Under the pieces are notes generated by a model. The model saw only the letters and a list, made by a program, of their open reading frames with translations. It was not told where the DNA came from and made no database searches. The translations under genes were made by a program, and so were the position numbers. From the NCBI RefSeq assembly GCF_937616625.2, contig NC_065577.1, positions 744,001-808,000 of the forward strand: DNA of 64,000 bases, written 5' to 3'. This stretch comes from Mercurialis annua (lineage: Eukaryota > Streptophyta > Magnoliopsida > Malpighiales > Euphorbiaceae). Positions 21,726-33,654 of the stretch are shown here, one piece after another. Within the stretch, counting starts at the first letter, position 1, and every line of letters begins with the position of its first letter.

Positions 21726-24604
21726 TTAATTTTCACCGGCGCGTTTTATCTGTAAGGCGGCTCGAACAACGTTTTCTCGCGCAATCATTCCAACCTTTGG
21801 CATCAAGTCAAACATCAATTATTCAAGTACTCACATAGACGAAAATCTTAAAACGAAAACCCCTGAAATATGTTAGAACAAAATGATATTTTTCTAAGAA
21901 TAGATTCTAAATATAAGAATTTTGAAGTTTCAAAAGCGTTTCGTTTGTGGAAACATAAATGAAATGCTGGAACATAAGACTCGATAAGTTTACGTGTAAA
22001 ATAGACATATAGAAAAAGCAGGTTGTGTGATTAGTTCTTACCAGCTTGCCTTCAGCATCTACCACAGGGAGTCTATGATATTTTGTGTCAAGCAACAACC
22101 TAAAATTTGATTGAAGGCATTATTTACAGATTCAACAGGAGAGGTAAAACAGTAACAATTTAGAATTTCTTGGATCAAATCACAGAGAAGTTTTTACTGA
22201 GATAATACCTGGCAGCATCCTCTAGGTTGGTGGTTTCACTAATAACAAGCGGAGTAGATGTCATCAAATCACCCACAATTTTGCCATTGTTTTTGGTTAA
22301 TAATTTCTGCATCTCATTGAATGTCTGCAATATTTCATCCGTAATTAGACAACTCACTTGTTTAATCTATAATGACATGCGGAAACTTATCGAATTTTAT
22401 GTTTAAGTGTTAGTTTCCGTTTCCCAAAACACTTCTAAACTTTATATTTTATTTTATTTTTGTATAAAATATTGTTTCTCCGTGTCTATCTCCCCAATTT
22501 GTTTCTTCTTTATGTGTCCGTTTTCGTGCAACATAAATGACGCGTATGTGTATGCATATGCATATGCGTACGTGTGCTTGCATTTAACTGGTCTATCAGT
22601 GATAAGATTAACTTCAGGCTATAAAATATGAAGTTTTGGAATTTCAGAAGCGTTTCCGAAAACAGAAACAAAAAACTTTAAAATGGAAAATCAAAATCAA
22701 GAATCTAAAAAGGGAAAGTTGATGCATACTTTCCAAGAACTATCAGCATTCGGAAATAAGTTGTTGCCACTTTGTTTTCCACCTATATGCAAAAAAGAGG
22801 GTCAATTTAGAACCAGCATCTTACTAATTAGGTTTAAATGAATATAAAACAATAAATTATAGCGTGTTTTGTAATTTCAATACAAACTTTAAATTTTTGC
22901 AATTTAAACATGAATTTTTATTTTGTTGCAATTCGACTGGAAGTTAATCAATCGATGCTAATGTAGTTTAATCGGAATCCAAAAACGAATAGCATGGTAA
23001 GATGAGTTCCGATGATTATTTAGAATCGAAAGGTCTATAAGTACCTGAGATGGAGTTGAGCGCTAACAGATCATAATCTGAAACAACACCAACCTGAAAC
23101 AAGTATCGACATAAAATCAATCACTGAAACAATACTATTTCAAATAAATTAGATGTTTTTAGATGACCAACAAGTAATGTTATACAAAAACTTCTCACCT
23201 TTTATATTTCGTCGTTTTATTTTTATTTCATTTCCGAAAATAATTATCTCTTCATATAAAAAATATCATTTTCCAAGATGAGCATTCTAATTTTGAACGT
23301 AATTTCATACGTTCGGAATTTAGATCACTAAACTGAAAAATTACTAAAAACACTGCAAATTATTACAAATTTGTAAAGCATGAATGATGAAACTAGTTAC
23401 CAATGTCCAATCTTCATCAACTACAGGAAAACCAGATAATTTCTTCTCCACCATAGCCTCTAAAGCTGCATTTAAATCACAAAAAGAGTCAAACTTTAAA
23501 ACTGATCTAATTAACTACTAAATTAAAGGGTTAATTACAAATAAAATATTATATACCAGCTTTTAGTTGTAGCATGCAATATCAAATATCAACATTTAAC
23601 TTTGGCAATTTAAAATACAAATAGCATACAACATAATATTTTTCTACAGCAGGATGATATAAATTTGTGATATAAATTTGACATTAATATCAGCAAAAGC
23701 ATATCAGAAATTCAATTTGCATTTCGAATTGCCAACAATTGAAAGTGTATGTTTAAAATTACTAATGAAGCTGTTCACACTAATGTAAAACTAAACCAAA
23801 ATCTTAAAACCGAATTAACCAACCAACCAACCAAATGCTTAAACACGGATCGAATATGAAATCATAACCGAAACAAAACCAGCCAATTTTTTTTTTAAAA
23901 AAAAAATCAAAACTGAACCGAGCTGAATAGGACGGTATTTTGGTCAGTTTGGCTAAAACTGCAAATTACAAGGAAATTTTTTTAAAACATAAAATTTTGA
24001 GTTTATTCGGTATTAATTTGAATAATTCAAATCTCAAACCAAAACGATAACCGAAAATTGAAATTTTTAAATCTCAAAATCGAATGGATCGGACACAAGT
24101 TCTTTACCGAACCAATTTAAATCGGTTGGTCGTATATTATGCTCCTTTTGTTTAAAATTAAACCTAAATTAAATCAAATAATCAAATCCCCAAAAATTTA
24201 CCTTCATCAACAGTTGTAGTAGTTTTCACCACATGTAAATCTTTTTTCCTCGTCATGAAATCACCGACAGTATACGTCTCAGTTCTCGCCTACAAAATCA
24301 TAATCACACAAATACAACAATCAAATAATTAGAAGCACCATACCGACAAATTAACCAAAATAATTAAACGTTAAAAAAAGATGACAGTTCAGTTAGTTAA
24401 TTAGTTAACTACCGTTCCGTTGTTAGTTACAGATACATGACGAGGTAGAGACGACCGTTGGGAGAAGCACAAACGACATCGTTTTGATAAAGAAGTTGAA
24501 GAACGAAGAAGATGATGAGCTGGCAAGGATGATGAGTGTTGAGAATTAACGTAAGAGTACGGAATTAGAGAGCATGATATTAAAGAATTTGTAAACAAAG
24601 CCAT
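21726..24604 (-). CDS. CBSX: Plastid twin CBS-domain protein, CBSX1/2 type
   Basis: Eight exons on the minus strand (24413-24604, 24202-24289, 23401-23465, 23045-23093, 22730-22782, 22209-22324, 22042-22099, 21726-21794) give 229 aa. Residues 1-64 are Ser/Arg/Leu-rich and fit a transit peptide. CBS domain 1 starts near TVGDFMTRKKDLHVV and includes LSGFPVVDEDWTLVGVVSDYD; CBS domain 2 runs from VGDLMTSTPLVI through YHRLPVVDAEGKLVGMIARE. In Arabidopsis, single CBS-pair proteins CBSX1 and CBSX2 sense adenine nucleotides and stimulate plastid thioredoxins. The length and domain layout match these; which of the two it corresponds to is not decided. Introns hold repeat fragments related to the WSD minisatellite. 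Confidence 0.92.
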
Positions 24605-24974
24605 TAATTATTATTTTTTGAGGGTATAGAAGATGAAGAATAAAAAAAAAAGATTTGATCTAAAATTTTAAGAATTTGATGAAGAATAAAAAAAGATTGA
24701 TCTAAAAGTTTAAAGATTTTAAATGTATTTAATTGGTGCTATAGTTTCTCCATGAAAGGAGGAAAGGTAGAAAACATAGTGGGAATTGCTTTGCAAGACG
24801 ACAAGTGTTTGGTTTGGTGATCGTAAATTGGACCTACTTGTACACCAACTTTACTTCTTCAAAATTATTGGTGTCTTTCCTTTTTTTTATTTTTCCTTTT
24901 TTAAAATATAGAAAATTCATAGAGGTGAGCAAATATTAACCGAAATCGAATTATTCGATCTATTTTTATCTTTT

Positions 24975-25082
24975 TTTTTTATTGATAATTGGGGAGGGAG
25001 GAGCGCTTGTGGGAGGATTTGAACCCACGACCTTGGCATTTGCTGTCCAGCGCTTATACCATTTAAGGTACAGCTCATTGGT
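24975..25082 (-). mobile_element. tRNA-derived SINE with 14-bp target duplication
   Basis: Read on the minus strand it starts ATGAGCTGTACCTTAAATGG, has an A-box-like AAATGGTATAAGCG and a B-box-like GGTTCAAATCC, then ends in an A-rich tail. TATTTTTATCTTTT is repeated on both sides (24961-24974, 25083-25096). It is short, about 108 bp, and not a tRNA gene. Confidence 0.75.
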
Positions 25083-25776
25083 TATTTTTATCTTTTAATT
25101 TAATAGTTTAGCTGGTTTGGTTCGGTTTATGGTATTTTTTTTTTGTTTAGTTATGATTAAGAGTTGAAAATTTAATTAATCGGACCAACTGGATTTTTTT
25201 ATTTATAATTATTTATATTTCGGCTTAACCAAATTAAGCGACTAATTTAATCAGTTTGGTTTATATTTTTTAAGATTTTGATAGTTTGATTATTGCAGCT
25301 TCAATTCGGTTGGTTTGATTAAAGAGGTAAAAGAAATTGGTTTATTTGTTTCGATAATATCATAAAAATATAACATATCCTAATTTTATATTAATTAAAT
25401 ATAAATAATTAAAATAATAAGGAGTATATCTATAGAAAGTGAATAAGCTAGTTAGTCAATTGTATTTATAATAATAATTCATTTGAACAATAAACTACGG
25501 AATAAATTTAATCTAAAATGAATATAATTTAAAATATAATGTCATAAAATGAAACATTCCTTCTAATAAAAGGAACAAGTATACTATTCATAACATTAGG
25601 AATCACATTTTAATCTTATTTTATGACCTCAAAATTCTAAAAATTGCCCATCAAATAAATTAATGAAGTCATTGCTCACAATTTTGTGAACTTTAAGTTG
25701 ACTAAATTAAAATATTAATGAGTTAAATTTGGTTTAAAATTGAAATTATAGAGTATAATAAATAACTCCCTTTAGG

Positions 25777-25880
25777 ATATATTTTTTTTACAATCGGAGA
25801 TGGGGGAGTGTTTGCGGAAAAATTTGAATTTACGACCTAACAGTTTGCTTATCTATTAATAAACCAGTGTTATAATGGTT
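25777..25880 (-). mobile_element. Degraded SINE fragment
   Basis: It shares with 24975-25082 a T-run, then TCGGAGATGGGGGAGTG and a degenerate B-box region (AATTTGAATTTACGACC). No flanking duplication was found. Confidence 0.4.
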
Positions 25881-27234
25881 CATATTTGAGATTCTACAAT
25901 CGAAACAATGATCCAAATATTAATTGAAGTACAATTATAAATTTTTTTATAATGGTATTGAAAAAAATTAATTTATTAAAAATATATAAATAGTGGTTAT
26001 AGAAATAATTTATAATAAAAAGTACAAAGATAGTTTTTAAAAAATCTAAATTTATTCAAAGTTATTAGAGTTAGTTGGGGAGGACCCTAATGAAGTTTTA
26101 TGGTCAAAGGCTCCATAAAGCTAAAGAAATTTCAACATTTTCCATTTCAAAATCAAGGAAATGTGTTAACTTGGTTGAGCTATAAAACACATTTTCTCTA
26201 AGTTGAAATAAATTTGTGACATTTAATTGCCGACTTGCATACAAAATTCAACAAGACAACTTGTATTGTATATACACTTTGGCCAAACCAGGATTACTAG
26301 TCGGGGGATGAAATTTTGTCAATTGGCCATTAAAAACAAATTAAATCCAATAATATGCCGTTAGGCTTTTTTTATTTTACAAAAAAATAGTTACTAAAAC
26401 AATTATGTCAGTTCAGTTATTTTAAAAGAAAATTAGCCTATGATCTGTAGTTTAATTTATTAATTGTTTTTCAGTAGACTGTATGTCTGGTCCAAAACAA
26501 TGAAATACGAAAAAAAAAAAGGAAACGTAATAGAATAGATAATGTAACAAAAAAATATCATTTCTGATTTTATGGTCAATGTTCCCGTTATGTTTAAGTG
26601 CTATTACTCATATTCAAATAGGGGCAACTAACATTTAAGTTTCGGCATAACAAAGTTTGCATTAGCTTTTCATATTAGATGACTATATTAATAACTCTCG
26701 TTATTATATTAGAATAATTCCTTCAATTTATTAAAAAATTATTTATTTATATAATTTTAATTTTTATTAATGAAAATTTTAATTTTTAACAAAAAGAATG
26801 ATACATAACTTGTGAAAAGTCAAATCTACTCAATTCGATAAAGAAAATTTGTTAAATGATACAAACTTGTGAAAAGTTAAATATACTCAATTCGATAGAG
26901 AAAATAGACATTATAACAAGAAACAGTTGATAATTTAGTAAAAAGGCCACTTTGATTCAATTGAATATATTTAGCAACTAACATATTTTTTTAACTAAAT
27001 TATAATTAAAAATTGTTTGGAAAAACACCAAATGTTGGCTTATTCATTTGTTTGTATTTTTTTAATTTAGCTAATATAATTATTATATATATAAAAAATA
27101 ATAATGCTATATATGTAATTCTATACTTTTAACTCATTTTTTTATACCGTTTGACGTGACAATTAAATAGTAGATTGATTAAATTTTGTTTAAAAAAAAT
27201 ACATTTCTGGGTGAAAATCGGATAAATAAAACTT

Positions 27235-27427
27235 GAATAATTATTGGGTGTGACCGTTCCGCCATATCATTCGTGTAACAAATCAATCATGCGTTAGTCA
27301 TGTGGAAAAATTAATAATAAAATAATAAGTGATAGTTAAAAGATTTCTCATCGCAAATTCTCATTGGTTTGTTGTAAAAATGACGTGGCACAATGATGTG
27401 GCACAACTGTTGCGTGGGATTACACTC
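27235..27427. mobile_element. Three-copy MITE family, copy 2
   Basis: Flanked by the 9-bp repeat ATAAAACTT (27226-27234, 27428-27436). The subterminal inverted repeats are GTGACCGTTCCGCCA and TGGCACAACTGTTGCG. Length 193 bp. The 9-bp duplication suggests Mutator-type transposition. Confidence 0.8.
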
Positions 27428-27514
27428 ATAAAACTTTGGCACGTAAGATGAGTTAAAAAAGTTGGATTAAAAAAATAGATTATAAGTATATTTCAAAAAA
27501 ATATATTTATAATT

Positions 27515-28656
27515 GAACAAAGGATCACTTTACCCCCCGAACTTGGCGCAAAGTATCAAAAACGTCCAAATTAGCAAAACCGGATCACTTTTACCCTGAA
27601 CTTGACAAAACCGGCTCAAAAACACCCCTATGCTGACGTGGCATCTTAATTGGAGAGTGGGTTTCTAATTATCTTAATTTACTCTAATTAATTATATTCA
27701 AATACTAATTAATCACAATTAAATACTAATTAAACTAGGGGTCGTTTTGGACCTTTTTTCAAAACCATTCAATTTTTTTTTTTGATTTCCGGCGAGGAGT
27801 TCCTCGCCGGAAAAACGTCTGTTCTTGAACTCAAGAACAGACCCAGATTATGTCTGTTCTTGAGTTCAAGAACATACCATCTGTTCTTGAACTCAAGAAC
27901 AGATACGATCTGTTCTTGAGTTCAAGAACAGATCGTTGATCCGTTCTTCTGTTCAAGAACAGACGATCTGTTCTTGAACTCAAGAACAGATCGTTCTTGA
28001 GTTCAAGAACAGATCTGCTGTTCTTGAACTCAAGAACAGCAGATCTGTTCTTGAGTTCAAGAACAGCAGATCTGCTGTTCTTGAGAGTGAGGAGCAGATG
28101 CTCCTCACAAAAACGAGGAGCAGATCGCTCCTCGTTTTTGTGAGGAGCATCTGCTCCTCACCGGGGAGCTGCTGCTCCTAACCGGAGCAGCGACTCCCTC
28201 TTCTCAGGCGAGGAGGAGCCTCGCCTGAGATCGAATTTTTTTTGAAAAAAAAAATAATTTTTTTGGCAAAACATATAAATTATAGGGGGTTATTTTTGTT
28301 TGTTAAAAATTTAATTTGGGAGTTAATTTGTTATATATATAAAATTTAGGGGTTAATTTGTTATATCAAATATTAAATAAAAGGGTTAGATTGTTTTTTT
28401 TTTAATTATTAGATATTAATTTAAATTTTTAAAAAAGAATTAGGATCATTTTAAACTTTTTGTCATTAAAAACCACTTAGGTTAAAGAAAACCATCACAA
28501 AAACCGGAGAGTGTGTCTCACTCTCCGGGGTGAGAGTGGGGAGGGGTGTTTTTGATACGATTTTGTCAAGTTCAGGGTAAAAGTGATCCCTTTTTCTCAA
28601 TTTGGACATTTTTGATACTTTGTGCCAAGTTGAGGGGGTAAAGTGATCCTTTGTTC
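27515..28656. mobile_element. Mutator-like element carrying a palindrome array
   Basis: The ends GAACAAAGGATCACTTTACC and its exact complement open terminal inverted repeats of about 110 bp, flanked by a 10-bp direct repeat ATTTATAATT (27505-27514, 28657-28666). No transposase frame is present in 1,142 bp. The centre (27787-28230) is a dense set of palindromes described separately. The element sits about 600 bp upstream of the poly(A)-binding protein start codon. Related ends occur at 1813 and at 55960-56246. Confidence 0.85.
27787..28230. repeat. Array of alternating palindromes
   Basis: A 26-bp palindrome (12-bp arms, 2-base centre) at 27787-27812 is followed by about nine copies of TTCTTGAACTCAAGAA-type palindromes between 27817 and 28080. 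Their centres alternate AC, GT, AC, GT, then one damaged unit, then AC, GT, AC, GT, so each unit is the reverse complement of its neighbour. From 28087 a 75-bp perfect palindrome with 35-bp arms (GTGAGGAGCAGATGCTCCTC and so on) follows. The set closes with a 12-bp-arm hairpin TCTCAGGCGAGG / CCTCGCCTGAGA. It is GC-rich against its AT-rich surroundings. Confidence 0.9.
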
Positions 28657-29268
28657 ATTTATAATTAATGGTTTGAGTAGATCCATATTTTACATAGCAA
28701 GAGGAGGAACAGTCAAATCCAACGCGTTAACTGAAAAAACCAACTCAAAGCTCAACAGTTACTACCAATGCCACGTACTTCTCCAGCACACACGTGTAAT
28801 CCTAGTTTACATCTTGACCATGTCATAACCGGCCCCACACAACCCAACACATCATCCAACGGCCAAGATCTCTCCATCATAAAATCAAAGATTCCCTAGG
28901 GTTCACTCTTTTATATCCATTTCTCCATCAGCCTCCTTATAATCCCTCCTCTTTTTCACTGCCCTAACCTCTCTCGCTACCGTCCACACGCGCCGCCGCC
29001 ACCGCTTACCCGGCGGCAAATATCACCGTACCCTTCTTCACCTTCCCTCTCCTCGCCCCACATATCAAAAAACATCAAAAAAACTAAAACAAAAAGTTTA
29101 TCTCTCTGAGTTATTTTATCAAACACTTGGTGTGCGTTATTTTTTATCAGTCATTTCTTTAGGGTTTGGTTTGATTTTTTTTGGGTTTTATCTCTTATTA
29201 ATAAAAAGAGGAGAGGGAAGAGAAATTGAAAAAAAAATCAAATATTTTTGAAAAAGAATCAAAAAAAA
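28657..29268 (+). promoter_or_regulatory. Promoter and A-rich leader of the poly(A)-binding protein gene
   Basis: ACACGTGT (about 28790) is a G-box-like core and TTATATCC at 28911-28918 a possible TATA box. AGGGTT and CCCTAACC words resemble the telo-box common in promoters of translation genes. The last 40 bases before the start codon are almost pure A with few other bases, and 29070-29095 is also A-rich. Such A-rich leaders in animal PABP mRNAs bind the protein itself and reduce translation; here this is inference. Confidence 0.5.
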
Positions 29269-32200
29269 ATGGCGCAAGTTCAGGTCCCGGTTCAGACCCA
29301 GAATGCTAACGGCGGTGCTAACCCACAATTCGTGACGACGTCGCTTTATGTCGGGGATCTGGAGCCGAACGTGACCGATTCTCACTTGTATGATCTTTTT
29401 AATCAAGTTGGGCAAGTCGTTTCGGTTAGGGTTTGTCGGGATTTGACTACTCGGCGTTCACTTGGCTATGGTTATGTTAATTATAGCAATCCTCAAGATG
29501 GTTAGTGTATTTTTAGCATTTTGGTTTTGTAAAGTTTCAAACTTTTAAGTCAATTATAGCAATTCTCATGATTATCAGTGTCGGAATGATCTAACTTTTT
29601 TCTTAATTAGAGGAAATTAATGATTTTTAATAGTCAATATGATAACTAGCTGCTAGGTAGCACGGACACTTTATTCAATCAATGTGTCCCCTTTTTGATA
29701 CTTAATGTTTCAGACTTGAGACCTCATTTTTAACATAAAAAAACCGTATTATAACACATTTTTCGCCATGTCCATATCCAAGTGTCCCGTATCTGTGCTA
29801 GCTAGACTAGCTGTCCTTTAAAAAGTTATTTTCTGCTTTGCAAGTTAAGCAAATTAGTTTAATTTTTAATGTTGTGCAAAATGAGTGATGATTATGTTAA
29901 GTTACTTGCACTAGGTAGGGAATTTGATAATCTACGAATGAGTTTTATGGAAAAATAATTTGTATTGTAGAAGTATTAACTGTAAAGGTTTAAGCATTCA
30001 TGAAATTTGGAGCTTTATATTGCATCAGTTGGGGTTTTTCTATATTGGAAACCAATGCTTATGTATTCGATGAATTTAGTGGCATTTAAGGACTAACTCT
30101 TTTGCCTTAAAAGAAACTAATTATTGTTTTCACTGACCTTTTAATTTAATACTTGACAGCTTTGAGAGCATTGGATGTGCTGAATTTTACTCCTCTTAAT
30201 GGATGCCCCATTAGAATTATGTACTCTCATCGTGACCCAAGTGTCCGCAAAAGTGGATCTGGAAACATATTCATTAAGGTATTCATATGTGCTAATCATG
30301 GTCTCTTTTTCCTTTTGGGGCCAGTTGTATGATTTTGGCTTTCTCAGCTTCTCTCTATTTTCTGACTGACATTGTATTTGTTCACTTGACAGAATTTAGA
30401 TAAGGGGATTGATCACAAAGCATTACACGACACTTTCTCGGCATTTGGAAACGTACTCTCTTGCAAGGTTGCTACTGATAACTTTGGCCAGTCAAAGGGA
30501 TATGGTTTCGTACAGTTTGATAATGAGGAATCTGCGCAGAGGGCTATAGAGAAATTGAATGGAATGCTGTTGAATGATAAGCAAGTGTATGTGGGACCCT
30601 TCCTTCGCAAGCAGGAGAGAGAGAGTGCCATTGACAAGACAAGGTTTAACAATGTCTTTGTCAAGAACTTATCAGAAACAACTACTGATGAAGACTTGAA
30701 GAAAGTTTTTGGTGAATTTGGAACAATGACCAGTGCTGTGGTGATGAGGGATGGGGATGGAAAATCCAAGTGCTTTGGATTTGTCAATTTTGAGAATGCA
30801 GATGATGCTGCTAGAGCTGTTGATGCTCTAAATGGAAAGAAAATAGAAGATAAGGAGTGGTTTGTTGGAAAAGCCCAAAAGAGATCTGAAAGGGAAACTG
30901 AATTAAAAGTTCGATTTGAACAGAGTATGAAAGAGGCGGCTGACAAGTTTCAAGGGGCCAATTTGTATATTAAAAATTTAGATGATAGCATAAGTGATGA
31001 TAGGCTTAAAGAGCTTTTCTCTTCATTTGGTACAATCACATCATGCAAGGTAGTTTTTTTTTTGCTTTGTATAACAAGCCACCCTTATGACTGGCGTTCA
31101 TCCGCTGATCGCAACATCAAGTCATACATGTTTTTATATGAACAGGTGATGCGAGATCCTAATGGAATAAGCAGAGGTTCAGGTTTTGTTGCATTCTCCA
31201 CTCCTGAAGAGGCATCTAAAGCTGTAAGTAGATATTTTGTTTGTTCATTATGAATTATATAAACCATACGGCAAATCCTTACATAATTCTTTTTTTTTTC
31301 ATAGCTGATGGAGATGAATGGCAAAATGATTGTTAGCAAACCCCTGTACGTTGCACTTGCACAACGAAAGGAAGACAGAAGAGCTAGGTTGCAGGTATGG
31401 AAGTTTTTGTTTAACATTATGTCTTTCTAACAGTAGTTCTACCTTGTACATGCGGGCGCATGACTTTAAACTCACTGTCACCAGCGAACATTGTCTTATG
31501 TTTTAAATGTATACATCCTGCAATTTACTATTGTAGTGGATGCATAAGTAATCGGCTTGAATGCCTACAACATCATTAAAGGTCCTGCTTTTAGTTCAAG
31601 TCTAGCGTGCTATGTTAGTGTTGAAAATTGAAATAATCTTCTGTCTGTTTGTTATATTAATTCCTTTTAATTTCCATGTGTATATGTTTGATTTTGTGCT
31701 ATGGATCTCTAATTTTCCCCTTTTTCTACAGGCTCAGTTTTCTCAGGTAAGGCCAGTAGCTATGGCACCATCAGTTGCTCCTCGTATGCCAATGTACCCT
31801 CCTGGTGGTCCGGGACTTGGACAACAGATATTTTATGGACAAGCTCCACCTGCTATCATTCCATCCCAGGTAACATTGTCATGATTTTTCCTTGAATTAT
31901 TGTGTTTGGGACTGTGGTCCTAACTCCTAAACCTGCCTTATGATTTATGTGCTCTGAAAACTGCATGGAAAAAAGCAGTTAATTTGATGTTTTTTTCCTC
32001 TTAAGAAGGGAGATTTTTAAAAATATAACTGAATCCATTAAATCAAAAAATTAAGTATTTCTATTCTTAACACACAACAGCATTTCCAAAAGGACCCTCT
32101 CCCAATCGTGTTTCTTTGTAGTTTTTCCCTTTTAATCAAGTTAATGCAAAAAAATTATTTGGGAAGGTGCTTTCTAGTTTCTACCTAATGATGTACTTCT

Positions 32201-33177
32201 TTTGTCAGCCTGGATTTGGATATCAACAGCAGCTTGTACCAGGTATGAGGCCTGGTGGGGCTCCTATGCCAAATTTCTTTGTGCCAATGGTTCAACAGGG
32301 GCAGCAGGGCCAGCGTCCTGGTGGTCGACGAGCAGGAGCTGGTCAGCAATCCCAGCAGCCTGTACCTATGATGCAGCAACAGGTTGGCAGCAGTCTCCCG
32401 TACTGGATTTTCGACATTGTTAATTTCCTTCGACTAACTAACAATGCTTTCTAATAGATGGTTCCAAGGGGCCGTGTTTATCGCTACCCACCTGGGCGCG
32501 GCATGCATGATGTTCCTATGCCTGGTGTTGCTGGAGGCATGCTCTCTGTTCCATATGACATGGGTGGTATGCCAATGCGTGATGCACCTCTTTCTCAGCC
32601 AATTCCAATTGGGGCTATGGCTAGTGCGCTTGCAAATGCTTCTCCAGAGCAGCAGAGAACTGTAAGTGATGTCTCCTTCCTGAAGGAGTTGAGCATGGAA
32701 TTTTGCTGTTTCTTTATGTTATTAATTAGTATTGCCGCTTAAATGTTTGGATGTTTTCTTTCATCGAACAAGGCACTGTTTGATGTTTGCCTTTTGCTTA
32801 TTATTGATGCATAAGTTGGTGTTGTTCTGAGTAACATAACAGCACTAAAAATCTAGTTATTTATTGCTGTATAAGTTGTTTTTTCTCAAAAGAAGTGTCA
32901 TTTAATTTTTTGGCTATTTGTATTATTGTAGATGCTGGGTGAGAATCTCTACCCTCTAGTGGAGCAGCTTGAGCCAGATGCAGCAGCTAAGGTGACAGGT
33001 ATGCTTCTCGAAATGGACCAAACTGAGGTTTTGCACTTGCTCGAATCTCCAGAGTCTCTCAAAGCAAAGGTTGCCGAGGCAATGGAAGTTCTTCGAAGCG
33101 TGCAACAGCAACAGGCTGGTGGTGCAGCTGATCAACTTGCTTCATTGTCATTGAATGATAATCTCATCGTCTCCTAG
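29269..33177 (+). CDS. PABP: Cytoplasmic poly(A)-binding protein
   Basis: Nine exons (29269-29500, 30160-30278, 30393-31049, 31146-31223, 31305-31394, 31732-31869, 32209-32382, 32458-32661, 32932-33177) encode 645 aa, within the range of plant PAB2/PAB8. Four RNA-recognition motifs start near residues 25 (SLYVGDL), 113 (NIFIKNL), 204 (NVFVKNL) and 307 (NLYIKNL), each with a GYGFV/GFGFV-type RNP1. A Pro/Gln/Gly/Met-rich linker follows, then a C-terminal MLLE domain with [10 protein letters not shown], which binds PAM2 peptides. The protein coats poly(A) tails and links them to eIF4G in translation and mRNA stability. Exon 1 starts at ATG 29269; no ATG lies in frame upstream. Intron 1 holds a dispersed repeat. 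It is convergent with the transporter gene at 33655. Confidence 0.97.
29645..29814. repeat. Dispersed 'CTAGGTAGCACGGA' repeat, copy 2, PABP intron 1
   Basis: It begins CTAGCTGCTAGGTAGCACGG and ends GTGCTAGCTAGACTAGCTG, imperfect inverted complements. Inner words (ACACTTTATTCAATCAATGT, TCCATATCCAAGTGTCC) match the copies at 6341 and 52861, the latter inverted. Confidence 0.5.
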
Positions 33178-33654
33178 GCTGTCGTCGCATGGTGAATGCA
33201 GGATGTAAAAACCATTTGAACTATGCTTTGTTACGTGCTAGACTAATTTTTCGTAGTAGCGTAGGAACTGGGGTTCTCAACCTTTTTCATTTTTTTTGCT
33301 CGAGATTTCTGGGAGTTGTTTTGATTATCGAGAGATTTGTGGTGTACTTTTGAATATGCCAGTGATGTGCACTTCTGTTGCTCTTTGTTTTGCTTTGAAT
33401 GCACCATTGTCTTGTTTGCCTTCTACAATTATTGCTGTGATTAGGTGGTCTAAGTTCAGTTTATCACGTAGAATAAATCCAAATTTACCGCTGTTTGCAT
33501 TAGATAGGGAAACATTTAAGATCTATAAAATTACATTTCTTTTAACCTTGGAGAAGTTCAACATTTTTACAAAAGCATTACAAAACAAGATGAAAAGGTT
33601 TAAAACACCATGAAAGGTCCTATACAAGCTCAAGTAAGCATATGTTTATGTAAT
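33178..33654. other. Shared 3' region between convergent genes
   Basis: Contains the 3' UTRs of the poly(A)-binding protein gene and of the transporter gene on the other strand. An open frame at 33296-33613 has no recognisable protein and is taken as chance. Confidence 0.5.

Larger units (their letters stand above)
24605..27234. other. Gene-free, transposon-rich gap
   Basis: AT-rich without coding sequence. It contains a SINE at 24975-25082, a second SINE-like fragment near 25777-25880 and a degenerate CGGTTTAATC-type tract at 24925-25330. The first 200 bases must include the CBSX promoter, though no clear TATA box was found. Confidence 0.5.

Noticed and set aside
24975..25082. tRNA gene on the minus strand
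   Set aside because: Same reason: degenerate boxes, A-tail and flanking duplication point to a SINE.
27817..28080. CRISPR-like regular repeats
   Set aside because: The units are whole palindromes with alternating orientation, spacers are 0-15 bases and not unique, and the setting is a plant transposon.
33296..33613. 105-codon ORF after the PABP stop
   Set aside because: It lies in the shared 3' UTR region between convergent genes and shows no protein-like pattern.
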